From Hydnum rufescens UP504 (taxonomy: Eukaryota; Basidiomycota; Agaricomycetes; Cantharellales; Hydnaceae): a DNA stretch of 32,352 nucleotides. This document shows positions 1 to 11,130 of the stretch, one piece after another. Positions within the stretch are counted from its first letter, which is position 1; every line of letters starts with the position of its first letter. Both the position numbers and the translations under genes were made by a program. Under the pieces are notes generated by a model that saw only the letters and a program-made list of their open reading frames with translations, did no database searches and was not told the DNA's origin. Location of the stretch: positions 1-32,352 of the forward strand of contig MU129218.1 in assembly GCA_014904985.1 (NCBI GenBank). Reading direction: 5' to 3'.

Positions 1-1456
1 GGTGAAGTGGGACATGACAGCACCAATCTTCTTGTACTTCTTGGACCAGTACCTGAAGCGGCGCTCGCCCTCAGAGTTCCCGTAGCTGGAGAGGTCGGGG
101 TAGACGATGTCGTCGCGGACTGAGAAGCCGATGCTGTATACCCATTTAGGGGAGCATCCGAACATCTGAGCGAGCTCATTTGTCTGAAAATCGAAATTAG
201 CATCGTGGGGTGTAGTAGGAGATGAGGCGTCGGCTTACGGAAGGGATTTCGTCGTTGGGAGAGTTAGCTTGGGCGTGGTCGAGGAGATAGTTGATCATGT
301 CCATGAGGTTGGGCAAGGGGGTGCCTTCCCACGAAAGCAATCTGATCATCCAGACCCATCCCTCGGGGAAGCACATGTGGTTAGTGTGGGAGGCTGTAAA
401 GTGCTTCAAATGCTATAAGGTATGAAGCAATGGAGGTGGTATGAGAGAGGTAGCCTTGGTGGTTAGAGGGATTGGAAGGACTTGCCTCCTCGAGACCGTC
501 CTCGTCCTCGCACTGCCAATAGCCCCAGAAGGCATCGGTGTTGAAGCCCTCGAAGCGCTTGACGCGAGAGACTTTACTGGAGTATTGTCTGAAGCGTCCA
601 GTGCCGTCAACGAGAAGGGGTGATCGGGTGACAACCTCGGACTTGTTGCTGACGTTCTTGATTGGGATGACATCCCCGTCAAATCCAAGGACCGTTTTCT
701 GGACATCGGCCTGGTGGCCGTGCCAGACGTTGACACCGTTGCGTTGGGCGAAGAGTGTGAGCAACAACTCTGAAATGGAGCGTTCGACCTGGTAGCCGAG
801 GAGGAGGAACTGCGGGAGGCAACATTGAGTGTGAGAAAGATATATGACATGGCTGGGAGGTCATACATACCGGTGGGGGACCGTTGTTGCAAAACTCTTT
901 GTATTTCCCCGGATTCTCCCGGTCGAGGATGTAGAATTCGAGACCATCCTTGATCCCAAAGAGACGGAGGAGGTACTGTGGACATTGTGGTGTGAGAAAA
1001 CGAGGGAAAGTACAGTGCACAAAGGGTGGCATACTTCACCGCGGAGACCTAGACCCTTGGCCCACTGCGCGAACAAGGGCAGGGTGGATTCACCGATCTA
1101 AGAGTGCATCGGATTGTGAGGGAGAACCAAGGGGAAGGCGAGGAGGAGGGGCGCGTACCTTCCATTGGGGCTTGCCGGACTTTTCGAAAACGGATATCTG
1201 AAGGTCGGCTTCTGGGTTGGCAACACGGGCGTGGACGGCGTAGATGAGGCCGTGGATGCCGGCGCCGACGACGGTGGCGTCAGAGTGGGTAGGGACGGTC
1301 TTGCTGGGATTGTTGGAGTTCAGAATCTCGGCTGTAGGGACGGAGTTAATCTCCCAAGAATTGAATTGTGTCGTGCGACAACATACTTTCGGACAAGTTG
1401 GGATTGGCGGCGGCCAAGTCACGGAAGGTGCTCTTGGGAACGGCAGGGGACATCAT
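1..1456 (-). CDS. Flavin-dependent halogenase-like FAD oxidoreductase (5' part, cut by window edge)
   Basis: Seven exons read on the minus strand: 1456-1387, 1331-1159, 1097-1035, 975-871, 809-486, 412-239 and 183-1, giving about 364 residues before the edge. All junctions keep frame. The start is the ATG at 1456; an in-frame upstream ATG at 1600 lies beyond a TATA-like box and is less likely. Exon 2 carries the FAD-binding glycine motif VVGAGIHG. Exon 3 gives IGESTLP, the GE(A/S)T motif of tryptophan-halogenase-like proteins (PF04820 family). Exon 6 has GWVWMIRL, close to the family signature GWxWxIP but with Arg in place of Pro. Members use FADH2, chloride or bromide and oxygen to halogenate aromatic substrates, though many fungal homologues are uncharacterised. 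The intron at 485-413 uses a GC donor (gcaagt). Family assignment is firm; halogenating activity is inference. It is divergent from the candidate gene at 1733. Confidence 0.8.
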
Positions 1457-1514
1457 CGTGCTCGATGGCTGATCTAGGGGGTGGTGAGGTGAGGTGAGAG
1501 CCTGTTTGATGGGG

Positions 1515-1521
1515 TTATATA
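1515..1521 (-). promoter_or_regulatory. TATA-like box upstream of the halogenase-like gene
   Basis: On the minus strand the sequence reads TATATAA about 60 nt upstream of the ATG at 1456, a plausible core-promoter position for a fungal gene. This supports the 1456 start over the 1600 one. It is a sequence match only. Confidence 0.35.
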
Positions 1522-1732
1522 GACTGGCAGATACCTTGTCAGCACCCCCCACCATCGGGAGGTCCGTAAGGTCCGCTGGTCGTGCGAGAATGCGATCCAA
1601 AATGTCGAAAAAGTTTTGGGCGGCAGAGCGAAGGAAGTTGCACCACTGCCGTCATTCATACGCAAGGAGGAAATCCGCAACTGAATAGCCACATTCAGTC
1701 GGGGCGCATGTAGATTAAATGATTGCGTGGCC

Positions 1733-2438
1733 ATGTCACGTGTTCCTCCCACGACTACGCTGGCCGAAGCGCTCTCACGTCGTCTCCTCCCTCATTCATG
1801 GCTCGACCCAACACTGTTTATTCCTCTTAATCAAATCTTCGGCAAATATCCATCTATTCCATCACGCCGAAACACCTACCACTTTTACGAGGACACCACT
1901 GGCAATACGACCCCTATATTTTTAGGGTTCCTAGACGTATACATTCGTATAAGATTAGTATGCAGAGCTATATCGATGAGATGATAACTAGACTCAAAGG
2001 GACGCATCCGGTGCCCCCCCAGACCTTGATACCGCAGGTATCAAATACCGGATTCCCCTCGCAAAGTGTATACCCCGGCCCCCTACCCCCCACGCACGAT
2101 ACCCCGCCGCCGAGGACACGCTTCCCGCGACACCTGAGTCAAGTCCTCCCCCCACTGGCATCTGGGGAAGCCTGTCGGCTGCTAGCAGTGCACTCATATT
2201 GTCCAACTCAGTAAGTTTACACACGTACGGCCTACGTCCCCAAGAATCCGGTGGATTTTCGCTAAACATTGATGTGGACCGACAAGAGAAGCCCGACAAT
2301 ATATATAAAAGGTCAGACATACATACTCCCACCTTCGACCATGGGAACCAATCATCCCCCCTGGCCGCCTTCCATGCCATGGGGCTGGTGTTGCGTGGGG
2401 GCAGAAGTATTCCCGCGACAAAGATCCGCGCTCGATGA
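1733..2438 (+). CDS. Candidate two-exon hypothetical protein, no recognised family
   Basis: Exon 1 (1733-1936, 68 codons) and exon 2 (1992-2438, 148 codons plus stop) join in phase 0 across a 55-nt intron with GTATAC donor and AACTAG acceptor. The predicted protein has about 216 residues. Exon 1 starts MSRVPPTTTLAEALSRRLLP; exon 2 has a Pro-rich stretch (TPHARYPAAEDTLPATPESS) and then an unremarkable mixed C-terminal part. No domain is recognised. It runs divergently from the halogenase-like gene, with about 277 bp between the two starts. A GTAAGT at 2211 inside exon 2 could be a donor, but the frame stays open through it. The opposite strand is also open over 1994-2497, so coding status is uncertain. 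It could be a lineage-specific protein or a chance ORF. Confidence 0.4.
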
Positions 2439-5196
2439 TATCCCTCGCGCGCCATGCACAACTTCAGCCATTTCTCCTGCTCTCCTGGCGAGACCACATG
2501 GAATAAACAAATCGCATTGGAGACCTGGGAGACGATTCAGGGAAACAACACAAACCAAAGGGGAAAGAACGCGAAACTGATAATGAGGCAGGCGTTTAAG
2601 GCGCGATGACGAATATAGAAATGGATAGAATCACCCCTCATCTTGAATGTTGTAATACTCTACAATCTACCTAGGCGGGCCACCGAGTTTGTTCGTTTTG
2701 TCCTCGTTTTTAGAGATTTCAAATATTGTTGAAGCTTGGTGCCTATCCCACCGGGGATTTTGGCCGATCTTGAAATCCAGAACGTCCCCACCCAAGAATT
2801 TTCTTCCTTTCTTCCTCAGTGCAACCTCAAGACCCCACCCCAAATTTGGTTTAAAAAAAAACTTGGTCAACCGCCAGTGAAGAGCGAGCATCTCATGAGG
2901 AACCGATCGAATGTGATATCGGAATGTCAAGCATCTGCTTAGCCTTTTTGCAAAGTATTCGTGAGAACCTATTCCCCCCCGCGAGACTGTCGGGAAAATT
3001 CATGAAATATTATATGAAACGAGGCCACCGAAGAACATCTCGTCCGCGCTCATCCACGCTGCCCCCGCCCCCCGCCCCGCCGATCGATCAAATTTCTACT
3101 AACCCCGACGAAAGTAGTCGTGTGATCATCATTCTTGTGATCCTTGTCGAAAAAGATTGATGTACTACCAAACGAAAAATGACGAGGTCGTCTATGACGC
3201 GCCTGGTTAGGTGAGGACCCCTCCCTTGAATTAGATGTAGACCAAGGGGCTTGTCGGCCATCACAAAGGTACCGAAATCAGCGACACTATATTACTTTAT
3301 TTTCCCGCGCGACAGCCGACACGCTTACAATAATACGATTACGTACACAAACATATCCGAGGCCTGGCCATCTCTCCCTCATGGGGGCCCTCAAGAAGAC
3401 AATATTAATTATTCTCTCATACTCGAACTCATACAACCTCTAGGGGGCGATGTTCCCAAGGGAGAATTTCACGTGGATAAGATGCATCAAAGCACATTAA
3501 GATCGGCCTGTGGCTGGAAACCCTCCATGGCCACTCGTCACCCCCTCATTCACATATTTCGTGAGGAATCGGTTCTCCTGGAATCCCAGGATCATTCTCA
3601 TCCTGCAAGTGGTGTGGGTGCGCCGCGCCTCCCAGCTTTTTAGTGATCAAGGAAATCACATAACGGGCGCTCCACAAGAGGAATTATCATGTCATGGCGA
3701 ATCCCACGGTTCAAAGCATAGAAAAGCCCGTTCTTTTCAGTGGCGTGAGGATGCTTACTAGCTAGCGCCCACGAGAAATGGCCAAGAATCGATCGGCCGA
3801 AATATGTTGTTGTGTATGTATCGTTTCGGTCCCTGCTTTCGTGGATTATTCACGTCCTCATTCTCGTGATTCCGTATGCGACGCGCACGGGAGAGGGTGA
3901 GGGCGAAGGCCCCCCCGCCCCCCACGAAAAAACATACGAAAACGAAAAAAAGCCTCACCTCGAATACTTTCCTTATGGAGAAAGCTCGGAGACTACGAGA
4001 TGCCGAAATTCTGTTACTTCTTCTCCGGCGCCATATACGTAACCCTATGATATGCACGGTTGGCACGAAATATTTCCTTATGCAGAGGTTGATCCGAACC
4101 TCGGGGACGGGGAAAAAGACTCCGGCTCCACTCGAAATCAATTGTCGTGGCCGAATAATACAGTAGTAATCATCGTAGATGATGCCACCTACAAAGAACC
4201 CCATGTCATCTCCGCTCGGACATAGTCTGAGCGTGGGATTCTCAAACTTTTGGTGACTCTCTCTCCGAGTCTCTCCTCTCTGCGGCATCAGACAACACTT
4301 AACACAACTCTTTATCCACGATTGAGTGTGTAGTGATCCCGTTCCCCCGAGGCACGCGGATCCACAGTGAGAACTACCTCCGGAGATGATCTCGGGAGGG
4401 GGAGGAGGCTTCCCCCCTCGGGAATATTGGTCAACTTGCAAATGTCGTGAGGAGTAATGCACCTACCCGAGGCAAGATTACCCATCGCTCGCTCCTCCCT
4501 TGACGCCACATCCACATCCGCAGCCATCCCCACACCTGCAACCAGCCATGAAGGACGATAATCCGCCCACAAAGTCAAAAAAACAACGCACAGCGCAACT
4601 CCCAAACTCTATTAGTCTAACCTAGAAAACAAAGTCATATTTCCCCTATCGAGTTTATTCCTCGGTGATGACATCCTTATTAAAACCACTCAATATAATA
4701 TAGTATAGTCGGTTAGTGGTTCGGACATGCATGGAGACGTAGGAACTTGCGCAACAAGTCCCCTTCTCACCGGTTTTCGGACCTTCCGACGACGTCACAG
4801 AGGTCTTCGTCACCTCTTAATATAGAGGCGCAAGGCATCGCAGGAGGAAATGTAATTTTCGTTACCTACAACAGCTCTTCCACAAACATTTGGAGCACAA
4901 TGTCGCCTCGCGAGCACATCGCACGTGTAATATCACATGGCGATATGACTGAGGACATGGTGAGAGATATGTCGCCCAATTGCCAGCGCCTTTTAGTCTT
5001 TTAGTCACACAGAGGCTACACGCAGCAGCCAGATTCTGATTACTACAAGTCAAATTCAATCTGCCGAGCCACTGCCATCAATATTCATGGGGGGCTCTTG
5101 CCTTGGCGCTTTTCTCACATTTTTCGTGAGAGGAGTGAAAGGACCAGTTCGAATACAAACTAGAGTTGTACACAATGGGTGAAGGGAAGCCAGACC
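2439..5196. other. Long stretch without a convincing gene
   Basis: Both strands contain ORFs of 60-234 codons, but none shows a recognisable domain, a convincing start or splice-consistent extension. The longest (3758-4462, minus) is rich in Gly, Arg, Pro and Phe runs that mirror simple sequence on the other strand. The 3' end of the UMP1 gene follows at 5197. Nothing else is supported. Confidence 0.5.
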
Positions 5197-5892
5197 TCAG
5201 ATTTGGTGTTTCTTCTCCATCGCGGCACGCTCATCCATGTTTGGCAGTGGCCCAGACTCGGGCGCTGGGACGGGAAAAATAGCGTGAGAACATCAGCACC
5301 GGTATTTCGGGACACTTAGGACCGGACACTCACTTCCAAAGAAGTCGCTCACATCAAGAATCTCGTCACGACCCATGAGAATATCGAGATGAATATTCGA
5401 TCGAGAGATATTCGGCATGTGGGGAGACTGAATGGAATCGAACGATCATCGAAATCCTTCATCCCTAGAAAAAATCCAGCCAAGGAGTGCGAACTTACGG
5501 ATGCTACGATCTGCGCTCCATCAATTGTCGCATGGGGGCATGCATACCGAACATGTTTCGAGCCAAGTTCAGTCGTAAATTATCCTGCGTCTCTTCCCAC
5601 TGAATGAATCATAGCAGCTCGACACCAGTACTCTTGAAATCGAAAGGCCACTTAAACGCACACTGTCCAGCCTCTTCTGGTGCGCGCTTCTTCCATTCGC
5701 ATCAACAACGAGACTTCGTGGGCCGTGTCGGAATGTGTCATGCACCCCAAACGAGTTTGCTGTATCTCGCACAGTAGCACTCGGAACCGTGTGGTTCCCT
5801 GGCACAATGCGGAGCTTCGAGGATTCCTAGGTTCAAACAGGCTTTCGTCAGAACACATATTGCTCAACGGACGCGGAATGGGTGCTCGCCAT
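5197..5892 (-). CDS. UMP1: Proteasome maturation factor UMP1 homologue, with an apparent 1-nt deletion
   Basis: Five exons on the minus strand: 5892-5857, 5826-5662, 5599-5499, 5427-5334 and 5264-5197, encoding about 154 residues, the usual length for UMP1. UMP1 is the chaperone that joins half-proteasomes to form 20S particles and is then degraded. Hallmarks in order: TVRDTANSFGVHDTFRHGPR (exon 2), WEETQDNLRLNLARNMFGMH and APMRQLMER (exon 3), NIHLDILMGRDEILDVSDFF (exon 4), then a short charged tail ending MEKKHQI. Exon 3 is 101 nt; family alignment needs 102. After the codons for MER the frame meets a stop (tag), and the expected IVAS is in the next frame, so one base seems missing near 5505-5512. 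The first intron (5856-5827) would be only 30 nt with donor GTGTTC, so the N-terminal exon is tentative. Identity is secure; whether the deletion is real is not. Confidence 0.85.
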
Positions 5893-6025
5893 TGGTGTTT
5901 GTGAGCGACGCGTAAGGAGTGTCTGCGGATCCAAATACGGGTGTTGCCGATTTCGGGAGGTCGACCCCTGTCTCTGTCGTACTTGATTTGTTGATCGGTC
6001 GTTGTGACTGCCTTGGTGCTCTGTG

Positions 6026-6030
6026 ATTGG
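6026..6030 (-). promoter_or_regulatory. CCAAT box upstream of UMP1
   Basis: The minus strand reads CCAATCACAG about 135 nt upstream of the UMP1 start codon. CCAAT boxes at this distance are common in fungal housekeeping promoters. No classical proteasome control element was seen nearby. Confidence 0.3.
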
Positions 6031-6519
6031 ATCACCTTATTACTCAGTCGATTTCTTCGCTGTGGGCACGCCCTTCGTAAGATCGCAAGATTGCCTGTGT
6101 CTTTTCGCTTCACTGGTTGCAATCCTGAACAAGAGGGCCTCGGCCACTCTTCGGAGGTGCTCATCAAGCGGTTTATTAAATCAATGGAAATCAGGCTAGG
6201 ACAAAAAGATGAAATGGAATGAATGGCGAGGTGCTGCCCATTTCCAACCCCACTGGCAACAAATCGCCAAAGTATGGCCTAACAATTCCCGAATTTCAAT
6301 CGTCGGTGATTGATATTTCATGCTCTCGCTCCCTCGCGCCGGTTCCTTCTTCCGCCGATCACTCCTCTAATTTCTTCGGCTGGCTCCCCTTTTCCTGTAT
6401 TGCCTTGATTCCCCCTTCCCCAACTTCTGCCTGCTTCCTCCGTGAGTCCTTATCTTTATGCGTATGTTACAGTTTCGCGTTTCCAGAAACACTCAATCGC
6501 TGCCCAGACACCTCTCGAA

Positions 6520-6812
6520 TCCTTGAAAGAAACCCGGGAGAAAAATAACGTGAGAAACTGAGTGGGGACAAATAGCGCTGTTTGGTGCGTGCTTCCTGTC
6601 TTCCATATGGATGCTGACTGTGCAGTGTACATATATTTAAGTCCCCCCAAAAGATTCACTGCCAAGAACGGCGAGGACTTGTCAATGTAAGGCTTTTCGT
6701 TCCATCCAATGGATGTAAGGATCACTGAGAGATTCCCAACTGAATACCCCTGGCATCTACCGAAAGGACACCCCTCGGGGTTCTCATATCTGTGGGAACT
6801 GTGCGCTTGCTA
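6520..6812 (+). repeat. Diverged direct repeat of about 290 bp, copy A
   Basis: This copy aligns along its length with 7071-7360 in the same orientation. Shared landmarks are GAAACCCGG at the left, GACAAATAGCGCTGT, GTGTACATATA, CCATGGATGT-like text in the middle (ccaatggatgt here) and CTCATATCTGTG near the right end. Small indels break any shared reading frame. No terminal inverted repeats are evident, so it may be a solo-LTR-like remnant or a local duplication. Confidence 0.6.
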
Positions 6813-7070
6813 GCGCACTTCATGCCCCACATTTCTCACCAAACATGATGAAACACTCCTCCGCGTCGTTAACCATATTCAAAAACAAAGGGACATTGCG
6901 CTGTGATATCGCGGTTCCGTTGACACCGGTAAGCCTTGTCCTTGTTTCATTGTCGGAGGAACGAGACACCCGAGGAGAACCATGGCTCTCCAACAGTACC
7001 CTACGTGCCCTACTATTCTCGGCCTATTCTGGTACACCCCATAAAACCGCACTTGGGCCTTCCGGAGCCT

Positions 7071-7360
7071 CTTGAATGAAACCCGGTAGAAGAACAACGA
7101 TGAGAAACTAAGAGCGGACAAATAGCGCTGTCGGTGCGTGCTCTCTGCCGCCTGGATCCTGGCTGTGCCGTGTACATATAGGTCCGCCCTCGAAAGACTC
7201 GCACCCAAGCAAGAAGGTGAGGCCTTGTAAATGTAATGCATTTCTTTCCATCCCATGGATGTGACGAGCGCTGAGGGATTTCCGGGGTGAATGCCTTCGG
7301 CATCTATCGAATAGACACTCCGCAGGGTCCTCATATCTGTGAGGACCGTGGGCTTACTAA
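7071..7360 (+). repeat. Diverged direct repeat of about 290 bp, copy B
   Basis: This is the second copy of the 6520-6812 repeat, starting about 550 bp downstream of copy A. A minus-strand ORF spanning it (6879-7418) has no counterpart frame across copy A, so the repeat is unlikely to be conserved coding sequence. The DNA between the copies (6813-7070) shows no match to either. Confidence 0.6.
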
Positions 7361-8264
7361 CATCGTCCACAGATACGCGCAGATACGGATGAGCAGGGCA
7401 ATACCTCCTATTCCGCAAAACCTCCCCTTTCCCACTCCCCGGTAGCAGTCAGTCCCATCCTAGGCGTAGGATCCGCTATCAAGGGTCGAAAGTGTACTGT
7501 TGGTGCCTCGCTTCAGCTCAATGGAAGAACTTCCACTGTTACCGGCCTTCCCGCGTGTGGCCTTCTAAGCGAAACGAAGGTTCCGTCAAGTTGTGCCGGA
7601 ATAGGGCCACGCATACCCTCAATTATTCGTACCTAGGACTTCGCCGAAGAAATCAATGTGTTGGAAACGGAAAGAAATGGTGTTCGACTTCATTTTCGAT
7701 TGCATTGTTCTGGGCCTTATTTCGCACAACACCTCTCATTCATACTATTAGCCCAAAGGAGCGGTCGGTACTCCGTCCCGTCCATTATGTAGTTCCGTGG
7801 AACACGAGCGAAGAATGCCAACTTGTTCTTGTGTGTCGCCTCTCCTTCTGTTTTCCGATTAGGTGCACTGCGCACACGGTCCATCCGGAACTTCCGTGTG
7901 GCCTAATCAATCGCCAAATAGTGGGCCTAAGTATACATGGAGGCCGAGTTTGTGTTGTGAGATCGGAGAAGTAGACAGATTTATCCCCTCACGATGGATT
8001 GCTCGCTCTTCTTCCCGAGCAACTCCGTCTCGAGCCAGTACAACCACGTCTTGACAGTGATCCATGTTCGGCGGTTCGGTTCCTTGAATCTTACTGGCTA
8101 TGACGTTGGATGTCTGTGCGGTGCGTTAGGTAGTAATATTCATATTCTATCGTGACGCCCTTGGGCTTTCAGACACGTCAAGCACTCCCTCCCCCAGGTC
8201 CCCCTATACAACATGGGGACGAGCGAGACCTCTCGTAAGATTATTTGCGGGGACGAAAGGCGAG
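7361..8264. other. Intergenic stretch before the segmental duplication
   Basis: A 160-codon plus-strand ORF (7492-7974) begins with GTG, not ATG. It is rich in Cys, Trp and Arg and has no recognisable domain, so it is treated as chance. No RNA gene or repeat was recognised here. Confidence 0.4.
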
Positions 8265-8984
8265 ATTCAATTGTGGGAATGGGGGAAAACGGGGCCCGCA
8301 TGCCAATGATTCATATAGTGATGAGATACGTGTCAACAAATTGCAAGTAAGAGGGAGTAGTGAGGGGTTCTCTCGGGCCCACCGCGTCAGCATCCAAACC
8401 TGAAACTTTAGTCACTGGGACTGCACCAAACCTTCGAGTTCGGGTTCAGGTTCCCCCCAAACCACAGGACTCTGAACTGCAGGAAACCAAACCTTTTTAT
8501 CACTATTCTAATGAGATTAACCACGATAGAAAGGGGATAATGGAACAGCACGATAAAGGTAGGCGTCATTCATACGATCCAGTCGGCATTATGTCTACAT
8601 CATCACATACCACCTCTCTAGTGATATTTATCCTCGTAGCCTCGGGCTTCTCTGCCTAGAAAAGTGGACAAGTGCCAGTTAGCATCGACCTCATCCCTCT
8701 GACATTACAAGCTAGCCGCTGTGATATGTGTATTGAGACGTACATTTTCATGATCCCTCACATTCCGTCGTATCCTGTTTTCCATTCGAGGAGCCGATTA
8801 GTTCAAGAAGGCTCGGTGTATCGAGCCGAGCCTGGAGTCTCTTTCGCATGTGCAGGCTGCAAGGCCAAACATAAAATTAAATTGTTCAGCACTGGACGTA
8901 TAACGAAACATATTATAGGGACGTACCTTGTGAGCATCGTGATGGAATAGAACCCGCTCAAGTGGCTAGAACAAGATCAAGGTA

Positions 8985-10718
8985 TTAGTGTTGCATAGAG
9001 AGATGCTCATTCGAGAACGAGCAGAAGACGAAAAAATCGAGCAACCTACTGCAACGTGAAGAAAATCGTATTTGACAAACTGTACCCATAATGAGTTCAG
9101 CATCAGAATTATCATACTGAACAATGGAAAGGAAATCGCCGAAATGCACCAGCACAACAGCGACACACGAGAAAACAGCAGTGACCAAGCCCGTAGCAAT
9201 GGTGTACAGTATCATACGAGTGAGCATAGAATCGGTCCTGGGCCACGCAACGACACGTGAGATTATTAATCAGATGAATAGAAATGCTATCAAGATACAC
9301 ACTTCTGGAACCCGGTCCGCCGGCGTCGCAACAAGAGACACATACATGCTGCAATCACCACATCTGCTATTGCCTGGAAGTCAAATAATCACGCCATATA
9401 CCATGGATCAGTGAAGGCAACAGGGTGTGTGTTAGAAATAAGGGCAAGTATAGTGTGGTCAAGATGCACTTGAGTAGTGAGCCATGACACACGGCTCCAC
9501 ATAATTTCCCGCCTCATCATATCAAGTTTTGAAACCATGTTCCTACAACAGTGAGAGATACGAACCAAATTAGAGCAACAAATTGTTAGCTGTGGCTTCG
9601 CCGGAGAGAATACGAGGATGCGTACGATCTGATGGCATTTGCTGCAGCACCCCAAAACATCGATTTGATCGGAATAAGCAACGGTCCATCAGACGGATGG
9701 AGATGAACACTAACTGGTGCCGAATCCTAGAGCGCGGGAGGAATAAGACACGCGAAGTGAAGGTGAGTGGGCAAGGCTAACCAAACTGAACCAACACAAG
9801 GACTTGCTACAAAGTCACAGTGCATGACTTTCAGAGTGGTCTATTAAAACACCAGGGCCACAACATACCACAAGAGCTCCTAGATAGAGATTACCACTCA
9901 CTATGGAAATCAGGGTGAATTATGAATGTGGTGGTTCTGCAGCAAGGACGTGTGAAAAGCCTTACAAGAATAGACACGATGCACAAAGAATGTCTGCACA
10001 GTGGCTGATGCAAGGGTCTTAACATAGACGGTGCCGAAGTCAAGATAAGGGCACCCACACTCAGAACCAACCAATACTCACCGTAGTGATTTGAAATGTT
10101 GTGAATTCCCTATAAACATGCAATGATTTCATGGGCATAGGAAAAGGACAGTCAACTATGGCAATGGACCCCGTACACACCATGTCACCCGATGTAGTGC
10201 CAAAGGATTGGGGTAATTGTTGACAAACCACTGATATAAAGACTGGGTAACGCATACACTGTGTAACGTACATGATTAGATGCATTGTCGGACCCCAGTA
10301 AGCCTTTGCAGTAATTCCTAGCAACGGTTGAAGAGAAGGGGGATACCAACAGTTGAAAAGCTTCCAAAGGCCTTTACAATGGAATATGAGAGATATAGCT
10401 CCCAAGATAAGTACGTGGAACACTCACCATAACAAGGCCACCTGAGAAAGAGATAGATAATGGGCGATGAATGCACATTTCGAGGGAATATGGAGAGACG
10501 TACCACCAGTTTCACCGGCCTTCTGTCATTTGGGAAGGCATGGTAATAACTAAAGGTCTGGATAGTGAGGACCCCAAAGCATCTGACAAATATGCTAGAT
10601 CAGCGCTATCATGACCATCCCTAAAGCTGGAGGAGACTGACACAGAGGTGAGGATGTTACCAATGAACGGGCCATGAAAGATGTTCCAGTTGACTGCGGG
10701 CACCTTAACTGTTTCCAT
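8985..10718 (-). pseudogene. DUF6534-type fungal multi-pass membrane protein, copy 1, frame broken
   Basis: The N-terminal exons read well: 10718-10642 gives METVKVPAVNWNIFHGPFIG; after a 47-nt intron, 10594-10504 gives a helix with FGVLTIQTFSYYHAFPND; then a 14-nt exon 10441-10428 and a segment from 10371 with LEAFQLLVSP. Farther on come FGTVYVKTLASATVQTFF near 9990-10045, the charged loop LLLRRRRTGFQ, the helix LTRMILYTIATGLVTAVF and a C-terminal FFVFCSFSN. This order matches basidiomycete DUF6534/DUF6533 proteins: an N-terminal Asn/Gly helix, FGVLxxQ, then RTGF before the last helices. The frame breaks after LLVSP, where copy 2 stays open. Function of the family is unknown; it is predicted to be an integral membrane protein. 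Confidence 0.65.
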
Positions 10719-11130
10719 GATGAGGGCAAAGAGGAGTGGATTGGGGAGGAATGGAAGCATCATGCACTGCATGTCAACTTATTGATGAATACCGAGCTAA
10801 ATGGAGTATTAGTGGAGTTCCGCCGATGATTCTTCAACTTAACCTTGGGCGGCTCGACGGATTGCAACCATTCCCATGTTTCCCCTACGTTGTGCACCTT
10901 ACATCGACGGGACAGAATTAATGACGAATATGAAGAACGACTCCGAACCGGTGCTCTTACTTAAATACGAGAGGGCTGTGCGACTATTTTAGGTCCAGTG
11001 GACTCAACGTCACATTCCCGCTCCCACGCCAGTGGTAAATTCGAATTTGCCTTGCAAGGCCACCATCGCCGGCAATCGTACCACGAAACAATAAGTCATG
11101 GCTGAAGAGTTGGGAGTCAAACTGACAATA

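Noticed and set aside
2298..2311. Strong TATA-like run (tatatataaaa)
   Set aside because: It lies inside the candidate exon at 1992-2438 and only 30-40 nt before an ATG whose ORF has no support.
1994..2497. 167-codon minus-strand ORF
   Set aside because: It starts with GTG and is antisense to the plus-strand frame that joins in phase to an upstream exon; treated as a shadow.
3758..4462. 234-codon minus-strand ORF
   Set aside because: Composition is dominated by Gly, Arg, Pro and Phe runs mirroring simple sequence; no domain, and no splice-consistent extension was found.
6879..7418. 179-codon minus-strand ORF over direct repeat copy B
   Set aside because: The frame is not conserved in copy A of the repeat, so it is not a conserved protein.
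7492..7974. 160-codon plus-strand ORF
   Set aside because: GTG start, unusual Cys/Trp/Arg composition and no recognisable family.
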